A stretch of 5,929 bases of DNA from Bacteroidota bacterium (GTDB lineage: Bacteria; Bacteroidota; Rhodothermia; Rhodothermales; UBA10348): the NCBI GenBank assembly GCA_018623785.1, contig JAAZVD010000104.1, positions 1 to 5,929 of the forward strand, in the 5' to 3' direction. Shown in pieces: positions 1-5,201 of the stretch. The notes under the pieces are model-generated. The model worked only from the letters and a program-made list of their open reading frames with translations, ran no database searches and was not told the DNA's origin. Position 1 is the stretch's first letter, and the number at the start of each line of letters is the position of its first letter. Position numbers and translations under genes: made by a program.

Positions 1-96
1 AAGGGTGTATTTCTGGAGCGGGATATCCTGAGCCTGGCCGGGAAACGTTATAAGGAGCCCGGCAATGAGCAGCAGCCAGTGGCGTGAATGGACCAT
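1..96 (-). CDS. Secreted protein, N-terminus only; probable M16-family zinc peptidase (partial)
   Basis: Reading the minus strand from an ATG at 96-94 gives 32 codons with no stop to the window edge. The product opens with a textbook signal peptide: a short basic start (MVHSRH), a hydrophobic core (WLLLIAGLLITF, residues 7-18) and a likely cleavage site after PGQA, giving mature QDIPLQKYTL. Export to the periplasm or outer membrane is therefore well supported. The mature start resembles the first strand of M16 (pitrilysin/insulinase-like) peptidases, which often read KYTL-NGLTV before the HxxEH zinc site, but the catalytic region lies outside the window, so the family is an inference. It is the fourth minus-strand gene in a row, 89 bases after the HAD phosphatase stop. 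That gap holds a TATAAT box, so it may have its own promoter. No Shine-Dalgarno sequence is visible. Being cut by the window edge, it is easily missed. Confidence 0.72.
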   Translation of the reverse strand, partial: MVHSRHWLLLIAGLLITFPGQAQDIPLQKYTL

Positions 97-131
97 CAGT
101 ATCACGTCTTTAGAATGGAAGTACTACCTGG

Positions 132-137
132 ATTATA
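132..137 (-). promoter_or_regulatory. Candidate -10 box (TATAAT) inside a palindrome
   Basis: The minus strand reads TATAAT, an exact match to the sigma-70 type -10 hexamer, 35 bases upstream of the start codon at 96. It sits inside the near-perfect palindrome GGATTATACAATCC (130-143; 12 of 14 positions symmetric), which could be an operator. No convincing -35 hexamer lies 16-18 bases further upstream (TGTCCT at a 17-base spacing). The position in the gap between two genes of the same strand suits a promoter for the secreted-protein gene. Because the box is symmetric, chance AT-richness cannot be excluded. Confidence 0.35.
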
Positions 138-144
138 CAATCCT

Positions 145-161
145 GTGTCCCTGGAGGACAC
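145..161. repeat. Inverted repeat between HAD phosphatase and secreted-protein genes
   Basis: GTGTCC and GGACAC form a perfect 6-bp stem around the 5-base loop CTGGA. It lies 25 bases after the HAD phosphatase stop codon and directly next to the palindrome at 130-143. On the minus strand no run of U follows, so it is a poor intrinsic terminator. An mRNA 3'-end hairpin or a protein-binding site are alternatives. Confidence 0.35.
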
Positions 162-185
162 TGGTTGTTACCCCTGGTACGATTA

Positions 186-917
186 TCAGGTCCCTTGTTT
201 CGAGGAGACCATATAGTATGCCTCAATTACAGCGTCGATATCGTTCAGCTCAGAGGCATGGTTAACACAGGCCTTGACGGCTTCCTGGCCGTTGGCCGGA
301 GCAAAGGATTGGCCCACGATGTCGAGGGCGGGCATGTCGCCGTTGGTATCCCCGATGAAGGCGATCTCTTCCAGCGACAGCCCCAGGTGATCGGCCAGCC
401 ACATGATGCCGTCGGCTTTGGTCAGGCCGGTGGGGACGACGTCGATGGAGATGTGCGTGTGGAACGTATTGAAGTGCTGGAATTCAGCTTCGACGAATTC
501 TCGAATCTCCTCGAGCGCCTCGAAAAGCCCGCACTCTTGCCGCCCGGCGGCCGCGCCTTGCGTCTGTTTGGCGTAATCCATCGAGAGGCCGGGATAGCGG
601 GAAATGACCCCCTCCATGAAGGCCTGAATGTCCTTGACGTCGCGGCGCACATCGTCCGTGAACGATGGATGGTAGGTGGATTGTCCGGTGGTCACATCAA
701 ACATGCCGGCGCCGGACTCGAAAAGTGTGGGCACGCGTATTCCCAGCAGTTGCGTCATCGCTTCCACATAGGCATAGGCACGGCCTGAGCACAGGGAAAA
801 AGCCGGCGTCCCGGGCGCATGGATACGTTCCATCAGTACGGCGAACCGGTCAGTGCGGAACGGCTCGTATGGCATGGCCAGACATCCGTCGATGTCGGAG
901 ACGAATAGCTTGGTCAT
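186..917 (-). CDS. HAD superfamily (Cof/type IIB-like) phosphatase
   Basis: A 243-residue cytoplasmic haloacid-dehalogenase-type hydrolase, expected to cleave a phosphomonoester through a phospho-aspartate intermediate with Mg2+. All four HAD motifs are visible. Motif I is SDIDGC with nucleophile D8 and acid/base D10. Motif II is LCSGR with S44. Motif III is K167 in GLTKADG. Motif IV is GDTNGDMPAL with D190 and D194. The roughly 110 residues between motifs II and III form a cap inserted at the C2 position, as in Cof, sucrose-phosphate and phosphoglycolate phosphatases. GLTKADG is typical of the type IIB group. The substrate cannot be read from the sequence. I chose the ATG at 917 because it places motif I at residue 8. 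An in-frame start at 1001 would add a low-complexity, Arg-rich stretch and overlap fabI by 38 bases. The gene lies 46 bases after fabI on the same strand, so they are probably co-transcribed. No Shine-Dalgarno is seen. Confidence 0.9.
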   Translation of the reverse strand: MTKLFVSDIDGCLAMPYEPFRTDRFAVLMERIHAPGTPAFSLCSGRAYAYVEAMTQLLGIRVPTLFESGAGMFDVTTGQSTYHPSFTDDVRRDVKDIQAFMEGVISRYPGLSMDYAKQTQGAAAGRQECGLFEALEEIREFVEAEFQHFNTFHTHISIDVVPTGLTKADGIMWLADHLGLSLEEIAFIGDTNGDMPALDIVGQSFAPANGQEAVKACVNHASELNDIDAVIEAYYMVSSKQGT

Positions 918-963
918 CGTGGATGAGTCCAGAGGAAAAGGGCGCGCAGCGGCGGGCCGCCAC

Positions 964-1791
964 CTAGTCGCCCTTGCTGTAGACCTCGGCCAGGTCGGCA
1001 ATCAGCTCGTCCGAGATACCCATGGTGGCAAAACCACCGTCATGGAACAGGTTCTGCATCGTGACCATTCGGGTCAGATCGGAGAGCATGGCGACGGTGT
1101 AGTCGGCACAGGAGTCGGCGTCGGCGTTGCCCAGAGGCGCGATTCGCTCTGCAAACTTGAACATGGCATCGAAGCCGGCAATGCCGGACCCGGCCGTCGT
1201 GATGGTCGGACTCTGGGAGATGGAGTTGATGCGGATGCCGCGTTTTCCGAGGCGGTACCCGTAGGAGCGCACGATGCTCTCGAGCAGCGCTTTAGCATCA
1301 CCCATCTCGGAGTATTTGGAGAAGGTGCGCTGGGCACCGATGTACGTCAGCGCTACGATGGACGCGCCGTCTTTCAGGGCGCCCGTGGATTCCGCCGAGT
1401 GGACCGCGCGATGCAGGCTCATGGCGGAGATGTCGAGGGTCTTCTTGTACCACTCGTAATTGATATCCTCGTAGGGACGGTTTTTGCGTACGTTGAGCCC
1501 CATCCCGATCGAGTGGACGATGAAATCCACGCCGTCGTAAAGCTCCTTGGCCCGTTCGAAGAGTGCATTCAGATCCTCTTCGTTTGTAGCGTCGGCCCAG
1601 ATGATCTCGGCGCCGGTCTTGTCGGCCAGTTCGTCCAGGCCGCCCAGGCGTTTGGCTACCGGAGCATTCGAAAGAATGAACTGCCCGCCTTCGCGGTGAA
1701 TGGCTTCGGCAATTTTCCAGGCGATGCTGCTGTCGTTGAGTGCGCCGAAGACGACGCCTTTCTTGCCGTTGAGGAGACCGTTTCCGCTCAT
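964..1791 (-). CDS. fabI: Enoyl-[acyl-carrier-protein] reductase (NADH), FabI
   Basis: A 275-residue short-chain dehydrogenase/reductase that reduces trans-2-enoyl-ACP, the last step of each type II fatty-acid elongation cycle in the cytoplasm. The N-terminal nucleotide-binding segment is KGVVFGALNDSSIAWKIAEA (residues 11-30), the spaced glycine form typical of FabI (compare GVASKLSIA in E. coli). The active site is Y150 in ALTYIG plus Y160 and K167, which give the FabI-specific Y-x6-K spacing rather than the Y-x3-K of FabG-type reductases. ISQSPTITTAG (residues 191-201) borders the substrate loop, and VTMQNLFHDGGF (243-254) is the strongly conserved end of the family. SIGMGLNVRK (94-103) resembles Bacteroidetes FabI. 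Length is near the usual 260-275. The gene lies 64 bases after the inositol-phosphatase-like gene on the same strand and may share its transcript. The start codon has no Shine-Dalgarno; the preceding bases are C-rich. FabI is the usual target of triclosan. Confidence 0.97.
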   Translation of the reverse strand: MSGNGLLNGKKGVVFGALNDSSIAWKIAEAIHREGGQFILSNAPVAKRLGGLDELADKTGAEIIWADATNEEDLNALFERAKELYDGVDFIVHSIGMGLNVRKNRPYEDINYEWYKKTLDISAMSLHRAVHSAESTGALKDGASIVALTYIGAQRTFSKYSEMGDAKALLESIVRSYGYRLGKRGIRINSISQSPTITTAGSGIAGFDAMFKFAERIAPLGNADADSCADYTVAMLSDLTRMVTMQNLFHDGGFATMGISDELIADLAEVYSKGD

Positions 1792-1855
1792 GGTCGAATG
1801 GGGGACTGGGGTGGTTGGATGCGGGAATTCGTGAAAGGTAGAAAAGAAGCGCGAG

Positions 1856-2710
1856 TTACGCGTTGTCAGGATGCTTCAACGAGCCGATCCGATCCATCAT
1901 TTCACCATGAATCAACCCGTTGGAGGCCACAATCTCTGATCCAAGGGGCTTGGAGCCGGGATCCATGGGCCTGCGATCCGAGAAATCAGAGAATCGACCG
2001 CCCGCTTCTTCGATCAAAAGAACGCCGGCAGCTACATCCCAGGCTTCGATGCCTTGTTCAAAGAAGCCGTCGAAGCGGCCACAAGCCACCCAGGCAAGGT
2101 CCAGGGATGCCGAACCGGGCCGGCGCACCCCGCGCGAATCCGTCCAGAAGCGGCGAATGGCTTCTGTGTAGCCGTCCATATACGCGAACTGCTTGTACGG
2201 AAACCCCGTTGTAATCAAGGAATCGGCCAGGCGCTTTCGGGTGCTGACCCGGCAGGGCTTTCCATTGACGAAGGCGCCCTGCCCGGCAACAGCGTGGAAG
2301 GTTTCGTTTCGGTTGACGTCGTGAATGACGCCCATCACCATCGTGCCATCGAACTGCAGCCCGATGGATACGCCATATTGCGGAACGCCGTGCATGAAGT
2401 TGGTCGTTCCGTCGAGCGGGTCGACGATCCACAGCCATCCGGGAATGCGGTGAAGGAGTATGCCGCGCTCTTCGAATCCCTCTTCGGCCAGGATCTCGTG
2501 CTTCGGAAAGGTGGAGTGGATGGCATCGATGATGATTTTCTGGGCGCCCTCATCGACATAGGAGGCAAAGTCGTTGATGCCTTTGTCACGGATGTCTTCG
2601 TCATGCACACGCCCCGATTGGGATTGTATGAACGCCGCGGCCTGTCTAGCAGCAGCCTCAGCGGTTCGGGCGGCGTCGTTGAGGAGGGCAAGAGGTGGAG
2701 GAGTAGACAT
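1856..2710 (-). CDS. Inositol monophosphatase family protein (SuhB-like)
   Basis: A 284-residue cytoplasmic Mg2+-dependent phosphatase of the IMPase fold. The family signature is present: the metal-binding pair E76-E77 in ILAEEGFE; WIVDPLDGTTNFMHG (residues 94-108) with metal ligands D97 and D100; and EAWDVAAG (222-229) with D225, the third metal ligand. The C-terminal EEAGGRFSDF and SEIVASNGLIH stretches are also standard. Length fits the family (about 260-285). Substrates in this family include inositol 1-phosphate, fructose 1,6-bisphosphate, 3'-phosphoadenosine 5'-phosphate and histidinol phosphate. The plain DPLDGTTNF motif and size favour a SuhB-type inositol phosphatase, but the substrate is not proven. 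It is the first gene of the minus-strand run ahead of fabI and diverges from the lipoprotein gene. The ATG at 2710 is the first in frame after AT-rich sequence; no Shine-Dalgarno precedes it. Confidence 0.92.
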   Translation of the reverse strand: MSTPPPLALLNDAARTAEAAARQAAAFIQSQSGRVHDEDIRDKGINDFASYVDEGAQKIIIDAIHSTFPKHEILAEEGFEERGILLHRIPGWLWIVDPLDGTTNFMHGVPQYGVSIGLQFDGTMVMGVIHDVNRNETFHAVAGQGAFVNGKPCRVSTRKRLADSLITTGFPYKQFAYMDGYTEAIRRFWTDSRGVRRPGSASLDLAWVACGRFDGFFEQGIEAWDVAAGVLLIEEAGGRFSDFSDRRPMDPGSKPLGSEIVASNGLIHGEMMDRIGSLKHPDNA

Positions 2711-2838
2711 CGGCGAATCGTGGGGTGGCCTTTATTGTATTGCCTGATGCGGATCGGCTGGCCGTTAGGATCGTAGGAGTAGACGTGTGTCCATCATCTA
2801 CCGGCAACCAAGGGCCGGGTTCATCCCAAGCATCATCC
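2711..2838. promoter_or_regulatory. Divergent intergenic region between phosphatase and lipoprotein genes
   Basis: These 128 bases separate two outward-facing genes and so should contain both promoters. The clearest local feature is an AT-rich patch at 2731-2740 (TTTATTGTAT). On the minus strand it contains TACAAT (2739-2734), one mismatch from the TATAAT -10 hexamer, 24 bases before the phosphatase ATG. No matching -35 element is evident. No full TAnnTTTG box or strong repeat is seen for the lipoprotein direction. GGATCG occurs twice (2751 and 2768), and CGGC-TG-GCCG (2755-2764) is a weak inverted repeat. The promoter role rests on gene orientation rather than motifs. Confidence 0.4.
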
Positions 2839-3642
2839 ATGCGGAGCTTTTCAATTGTTGGTGTCATGGCCGTGCTGCTGCTATCCCTGGGGGGGTGCTC
2901 CGGGCGTTCAGCCGATAGCGTAGGACCTGAGGAACGGGCGGAGCGGGACTCGGTCCTGGTCTTTCTGGATCAGGTGGGTCGGGAAGCCATGCGAGGTGCA
3001 TTTGGGACCCTGGAGTCGTACACCTACCGGCGCTACCTGCGTACGGAGCAGTATGACAGTGAAGACTTTCTGGTCGCTTTCACTGAGCATTTGATCGATG
3101 TGGGCGGCTCCGGGCAAAACCGGACCCATCGTGTTACGCAGGCGGACTCGGGTGGGGCGTTCGATTTCGGCCTTTTCAACCAGTTCGTTTCAGAAAATGT
3201 AGATGATCCCGATCCTGTTGATCTCACACCCTACCTAATTGGAGATCGACCCGCCCACCTGAATCCACGCAACCTGGACAAGTACGCTTTCCGGATGGCC
3301 GGTGATACACTCATGTGGGACCGCTCTGCGCTGATCGTGGATGTTCGGGCCAAACCGGATCTGGGCGACGGGGAAAACATCCGGCGCGTGCGCTACTACG
3401 TGGATGCGTCGTCCAATCAGTTGGTAGCCATGCACTTGGAGCGGGTTGACTTGGGTCTGCTCCTTCGAGAGGAAAGTACATTTTACCTGCACGTGCGTCC
3501 GGCGCCTGATTCGGCGGAGGATAGTGTCTCCTATGTGCCTTACAACACCCGTTTTCAGACGCTCATCAAGACCCCGTTCATTGGCTCTTTCCGCATCCGC
3601 ACGGTGTCCACCTACACGGATCATCGAAGGGAGGGGAGATGA
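2839..3642 (+). CDS. Predicted outer-membrane or periplasmic lipoprotein, function unknown
   Basis: A 267-residue protein that I do not recognise by name. Residues 1-19 form a lipoprotein signal peptide: MRSF, then a hydrophobic core (IVGVMAVLLLSL), then the lipobox LGGC with C20 as the lipidated residue. Residue 21 is Ser, which does not signal inner-membrane retention. An acidic, flexible linker follows (about 22-38). The rest alternates polar and hydrophobic residues as in a beta-rich fold. Residues 148-260 (KYAFRMAGDTLMWDR, VRYYVDASSNQLVAMHLERV, TFYLHVRPAP, SFRIRTVSTYTD) recall the half-barrel pattern of LolA-like or outer-membrane lipoprotein-sorting proteins and some Bacteroidetes carboxypeptidase-regulatory-like proteins. 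This is a weak inference. The start at 2839 was chosen because it places the signal peptide at the N-terminus; an in-frame ATG at 2725 would bury it behind 38 residues. It diverges from the phosphatase gene and converges on the TPR gene. Confidence 0.82.
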   Translation: MRSFSIVGVMAVLLLSLGGCSGRSADSVGPEERAERDSVLVFLDQVGREAMRGAFGTLESYTYRRYLRTEQYDSEDFLVAFTEHLIDVGGSGQNRTHRVTQADSGGAFDFGLFNQFVSENVDDPDPVDLTPYLIGDRPAHLNPRNLDKYAFRMAGDTLMWDRSALIVDVRAKPDLGDGENIRRVRYYVDASSNQLVAMHLERVDLGLLLREESTFYLHVRPAPDSAEDSVSYVPYNTRFQTLIKTPFIGSFRIRTVSTYTDHRREGR

Positions 3643-3673
3643 TCAACGAGGGGGCGGATGACACGGGTGATGC

Positions 3674-4315
3674 CTAGCGGAAAAGAGCGGCCAGCTGGGA
3701 ATCTGCCATTACAGCGGATCGGGACAGGACCCCGCTATCTACCATCCGGTTCATGAGGGCAAGGGCATCGTCCGAGCGGCCCGTTGCTGCAAAAACACGG
3801 GCCAGCTGAACGTAGCCCCTTGGATCGGAAGCATCCTGCGCCACGGCCACACGAGCCAGTGATTCTGCACGCGTCATGGCCTCCAGCCGAAGGGCACAGT
3901 TTGACAGCCTGACGTAATGCGACGTTCGTCCAAGGAAAAGATCTGAAGCGGTTTCTAGGGCCTCTTTTGCAACCACATTCCGATCGATCAGAACCGCGGA
4001 CTCGCATCGGAGAAGATGGGCTTCTCCATCCTCCGGAGCGTTCCGGGCCGCATGACTGGCATCACGGAGGGCTTCCTCGGGACGTTCCAGGTCCATCAGG
4101 ATGGCAGCTCTGAGTTTGAGGGCTTCAATATCGTCGGGAATGGCTTCTAGGACCCGATCGATACGGGCTTTGGCTTCGAGCAGACTGTTGCCTGTGGCCC
4201 ATGCCGTATGGGCGCGGTGGAACTGGACATTCAGTTCCGGAGGACGAAAATCCTGGGCCGTCGTCGGCGCGACGGTAAGAAGGGCGATAATGATATATCG
4301 TTCGATGCGAAGCAT
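3674..4315 (-). CDS. Secreted tetratricopeptide-repeat protein
   Basis: A 213-residue protein with a cleavable signal peptide: MLRIER, then the hydrophobic segment YIIIALLTVAPTTA, with likely cleavage after A20 to leave QDFRPPEL. The remainder is almost entirely helical with TPR-like periodicity. The clearest repeat unit is residues 64-94 (EALKLRAAILMDLERPEEAL, then RDASHAARNAP). A partial unit precedes it (about 33-61), and further units lie at about 97-126, 133-160 and 167-195 (GYVQLARVFAATGRSDDALA). TPR arrays are protein-binding scaffolds, so a periplasmic or outer-membrane assembly role is plausible, but no partner is indicated. An upstream in-frame ATG at 4339 would add MIVAILRL. I prefer 4315 because it gives a conventional signal peptide and has GAGG just upstream, although the 3-base spacing is short. 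The gene converges on the lipoprotein gene with 31 bases between stops and diverges from birA. No catalytic motif is present. Confidence 0.8.
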   Translation of the reverse strand: MLRIERYIIIALLTVAPTTAQDFRPPELNVQFHRAHTAWATGNSLLEAKARIDRVLEAIPDDIEALKLRAAILMDLERPEEALRDASHAARNAPEDGEAHLLRCESAVLIDRNVVAKEALETASDLFLGRTSHYVRLSNCALRLEAMTRAESLARVAVAQDASDPRGYVQLARVFAATGRSDDALALMNRMVDSGVLSRSAVMADSQLAALFR

Positions 4316-4385
4316 GAGCCTCAAGATAGCAACAATCATTCCTCATGCGGTTTCTTACCGTAAACCCCGACACGGAGGCGCGATA

Positions 4386-4403
4386 TGCCGCAATCATGCG
4401 GCA
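4386..4403. repeat. Inverted repeat in the TPR/birA divergent region
   Basis: TGCCGCA and TGCGGCA form a perfect 7-bp inverted repeat around the 4-base centre ATCA. The right half shares the 8-base word TCATGCGG (4394-4401) with a second copy at 4343-4350, 51 bases away on the same strand. The element lies between two diverging genes and about 20 bases upstream of the candidate birA -7 box, a position where a regulator could act on either side. It could equally be an RNA hairpin or chance. Confidence 0.4.
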
Positions 4404-4421
4404 GCCAAGACGCGCGGTGTC

Positions 4422-4429
4422 TAGATTTG
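4422..4429 (+). promoter_or_regulatory. Candidate Bacteroidetes-type -7 promoter box upstream of birA
   Basis: TAGATTTG matches the Bacteroidetes -7 consensus TAnnTTTG at every fixed position. Transcription would be expected to begin about 4-7 bases later, near 4434-4436. That gives a leader of about 48 bases to the preferred birA start at 4483, or an almost leaderless message if the ATG at 4435 or 4441 is used. No TTG or TTTG -33 element is found 17-20 bases upstream, which lowers confidence. If this is the birA promoter, the longest reading frame start at 4345 lies upstream of the transcript and cannot be used. Confidence 0.4.
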
Positions 4430-4482
4430 CCGACATGACGATGTCACAGACATTCAAACCACGCGAACAGGGGTGCGGGTCG

Positions 4483-5199
4483 ATGATCCGCCACCTGACC
4501 GAAACCGATTCCACCAATCGGGACGCACGTGCGTGGGCTGCCGAAGGCGCTCCGGACGGGGCCGTCGTGGTGGCGGATCATCAGCGGGCGGGGCGCGGCC
4601 GGTTCAGCCGGACCTGGGTGTCGGCGCCCGGTCAGAATCTGTTGCTGACGCTCATCCTGCGGCGTCATCTGCCGCGCCCCGCCCTGCTTCCCCTGACCAT
4701 CGGTGTTGCCGTCCGGGAGAGTATAGCCGGCATCCTGCCAGCCTCGCAGGTTGGGTTGAAGTGGCCCAACGACGTGCGGATGGGAGGACAAAAGGTTGCG
4801 GGCATCCTCGTCGAGTCCCCTGAAGCGGGCGTCTACCTGGCAGGGGTAGGTTTGAACGTGAATCAGATCGATTTTCCCGAGGGCCTGGCCTCGGAGCCCA
4901 CCTCGTTGATGCTGGAATCCGGTAGCCGGATGGACCGATCCGAGGTGTTCGATCGGCTGATGACGACTATGGACCGTGCGCTGGAGTTGCTGGTCAACGG
5001 CCAGTTGCTCGCCGCCTATCGCACCCATTTGGAAGGAGTTGGCAGAGAAGTACGGCTTGAGGACGGTCGAAGGGGCATCTTGAAAAATGTGGACGCTTCC
5101 GGCGGGCTGGTCATCGAGACGGAAACCGGGCCGGTTGTGGTACATTCCGGGGACGTCTCCCTTCGTCCTCCCGCTGAATCGGCAACCCCGAGTAACTGA
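4483..5199 (+). CDS. birA: Biotin-[acetyl-CoA-carboxylase] ligase, group I BirA without DNA-binding domain
   Basis: A 238-residue cytoplasmic ligase that makes biotinyl-5'-AMP from biotin and ATP and transfers biotin to the conserved lysine of the biotin carboxyl carrier protein. Visible motifs are TDSTN (residues 8-12); QRAGRGRFSRTWVS (34-47) with the GRGR biotinyl-AMP loop; LKWPNDV (92-98); KVAGILVE (104-111) with the catalytic-site lysine K104; and GVGLNVN (121-127). The C-terminal SH3-like domain spans about 186-229 (REVRLEDGRRGILKNV, HSGDVSLRP). There is no N-terminal winged helix, so unlike E. coli BirA it should not act as a repressor. The ATG at 4483 puts DSTN eight residues from the start, usual for group I enzymes, and AGGGG lies 9 bases upstream. 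In-frame starts at 4435, 4441 and 4345 are alternatives. Only 2 bases separate its stop from coaX, so the two are almost certainly one operon, probably translationally coupled. Confidence 0.94.
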   Translation: MIRHLTETDSTNRDARAWAAEGAPDGAVVVADHQRAGRGRFSRTWVSAPGQNLLLTLILRRHLPRPALLPLTIGVAVRESIAGILPASQVGLKWPNDVRMGGQKVAGILVESPEAGVYLAGVGLNVNQIDFPEGLASEPTSLMLESGSRMDRSEVFDRLMTTMDRALELLVNGQLLAAYRTHLEGVGREVRLEDGRRGILKNVDASGGLVIETETGPVVVHSGDVSLRPPAESATPSN

Positions 5200-5201
5200 T
5201 C

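Noticed and set aside
1..87. A possible C-terminus of a plus-strand gene ending with TGA at 85-87
   Set aside because: The opposite strand over the same bases encodes a textbook signal peptide and mature N-terminus, which is much stronger evidence. Both being real coding sequence is unlikely.
165..788. A 207-codon plus-strand open frame
   Set aside because: It is antisense to the HAD phosphatase, which has all four catalytic motifs. The plus-strand product has no recognisable features.
918..1001. An N-terminal extension of the HAD phosphatase starting at 1001
   Set aside because: It would overlap fabI by 38 bases and add an Arg/Ala-rich stretch without similarity; HAD motif I normally lies within the first 10 or so residues.
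1833..1840. Minus-strand TACCTTTC upstream of fabI as a -7 box
   Set aside because: It misses the final G of TAnnTTTG and has no -33 element. The short gap suggests fabI is read from the upstream gene, so I did not list it as a promoter.
853..2214. A 453-codon open frame on the plus strand
   Set aside because: It lies antisense to the HAD, fabI and phosphatase genes, all of which carry intact family motifs. Its translation shows no domain, and it looks like a GC-driven antisense shadow.
2054..2776. A 240-codon plus-strand open frame
   Set aside because: It is antisense to the inositol-phosphatase-like gene and runs through the divergent intergenic region; no motif or translation signal supports it.
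4345..4482. An N-terminal extension of birA starting at 4345
   Set aside because: The added residues do not look like the winged-helix domain of repressor-type BirA, and the candidate -7 promoter box lies inside this stretch.
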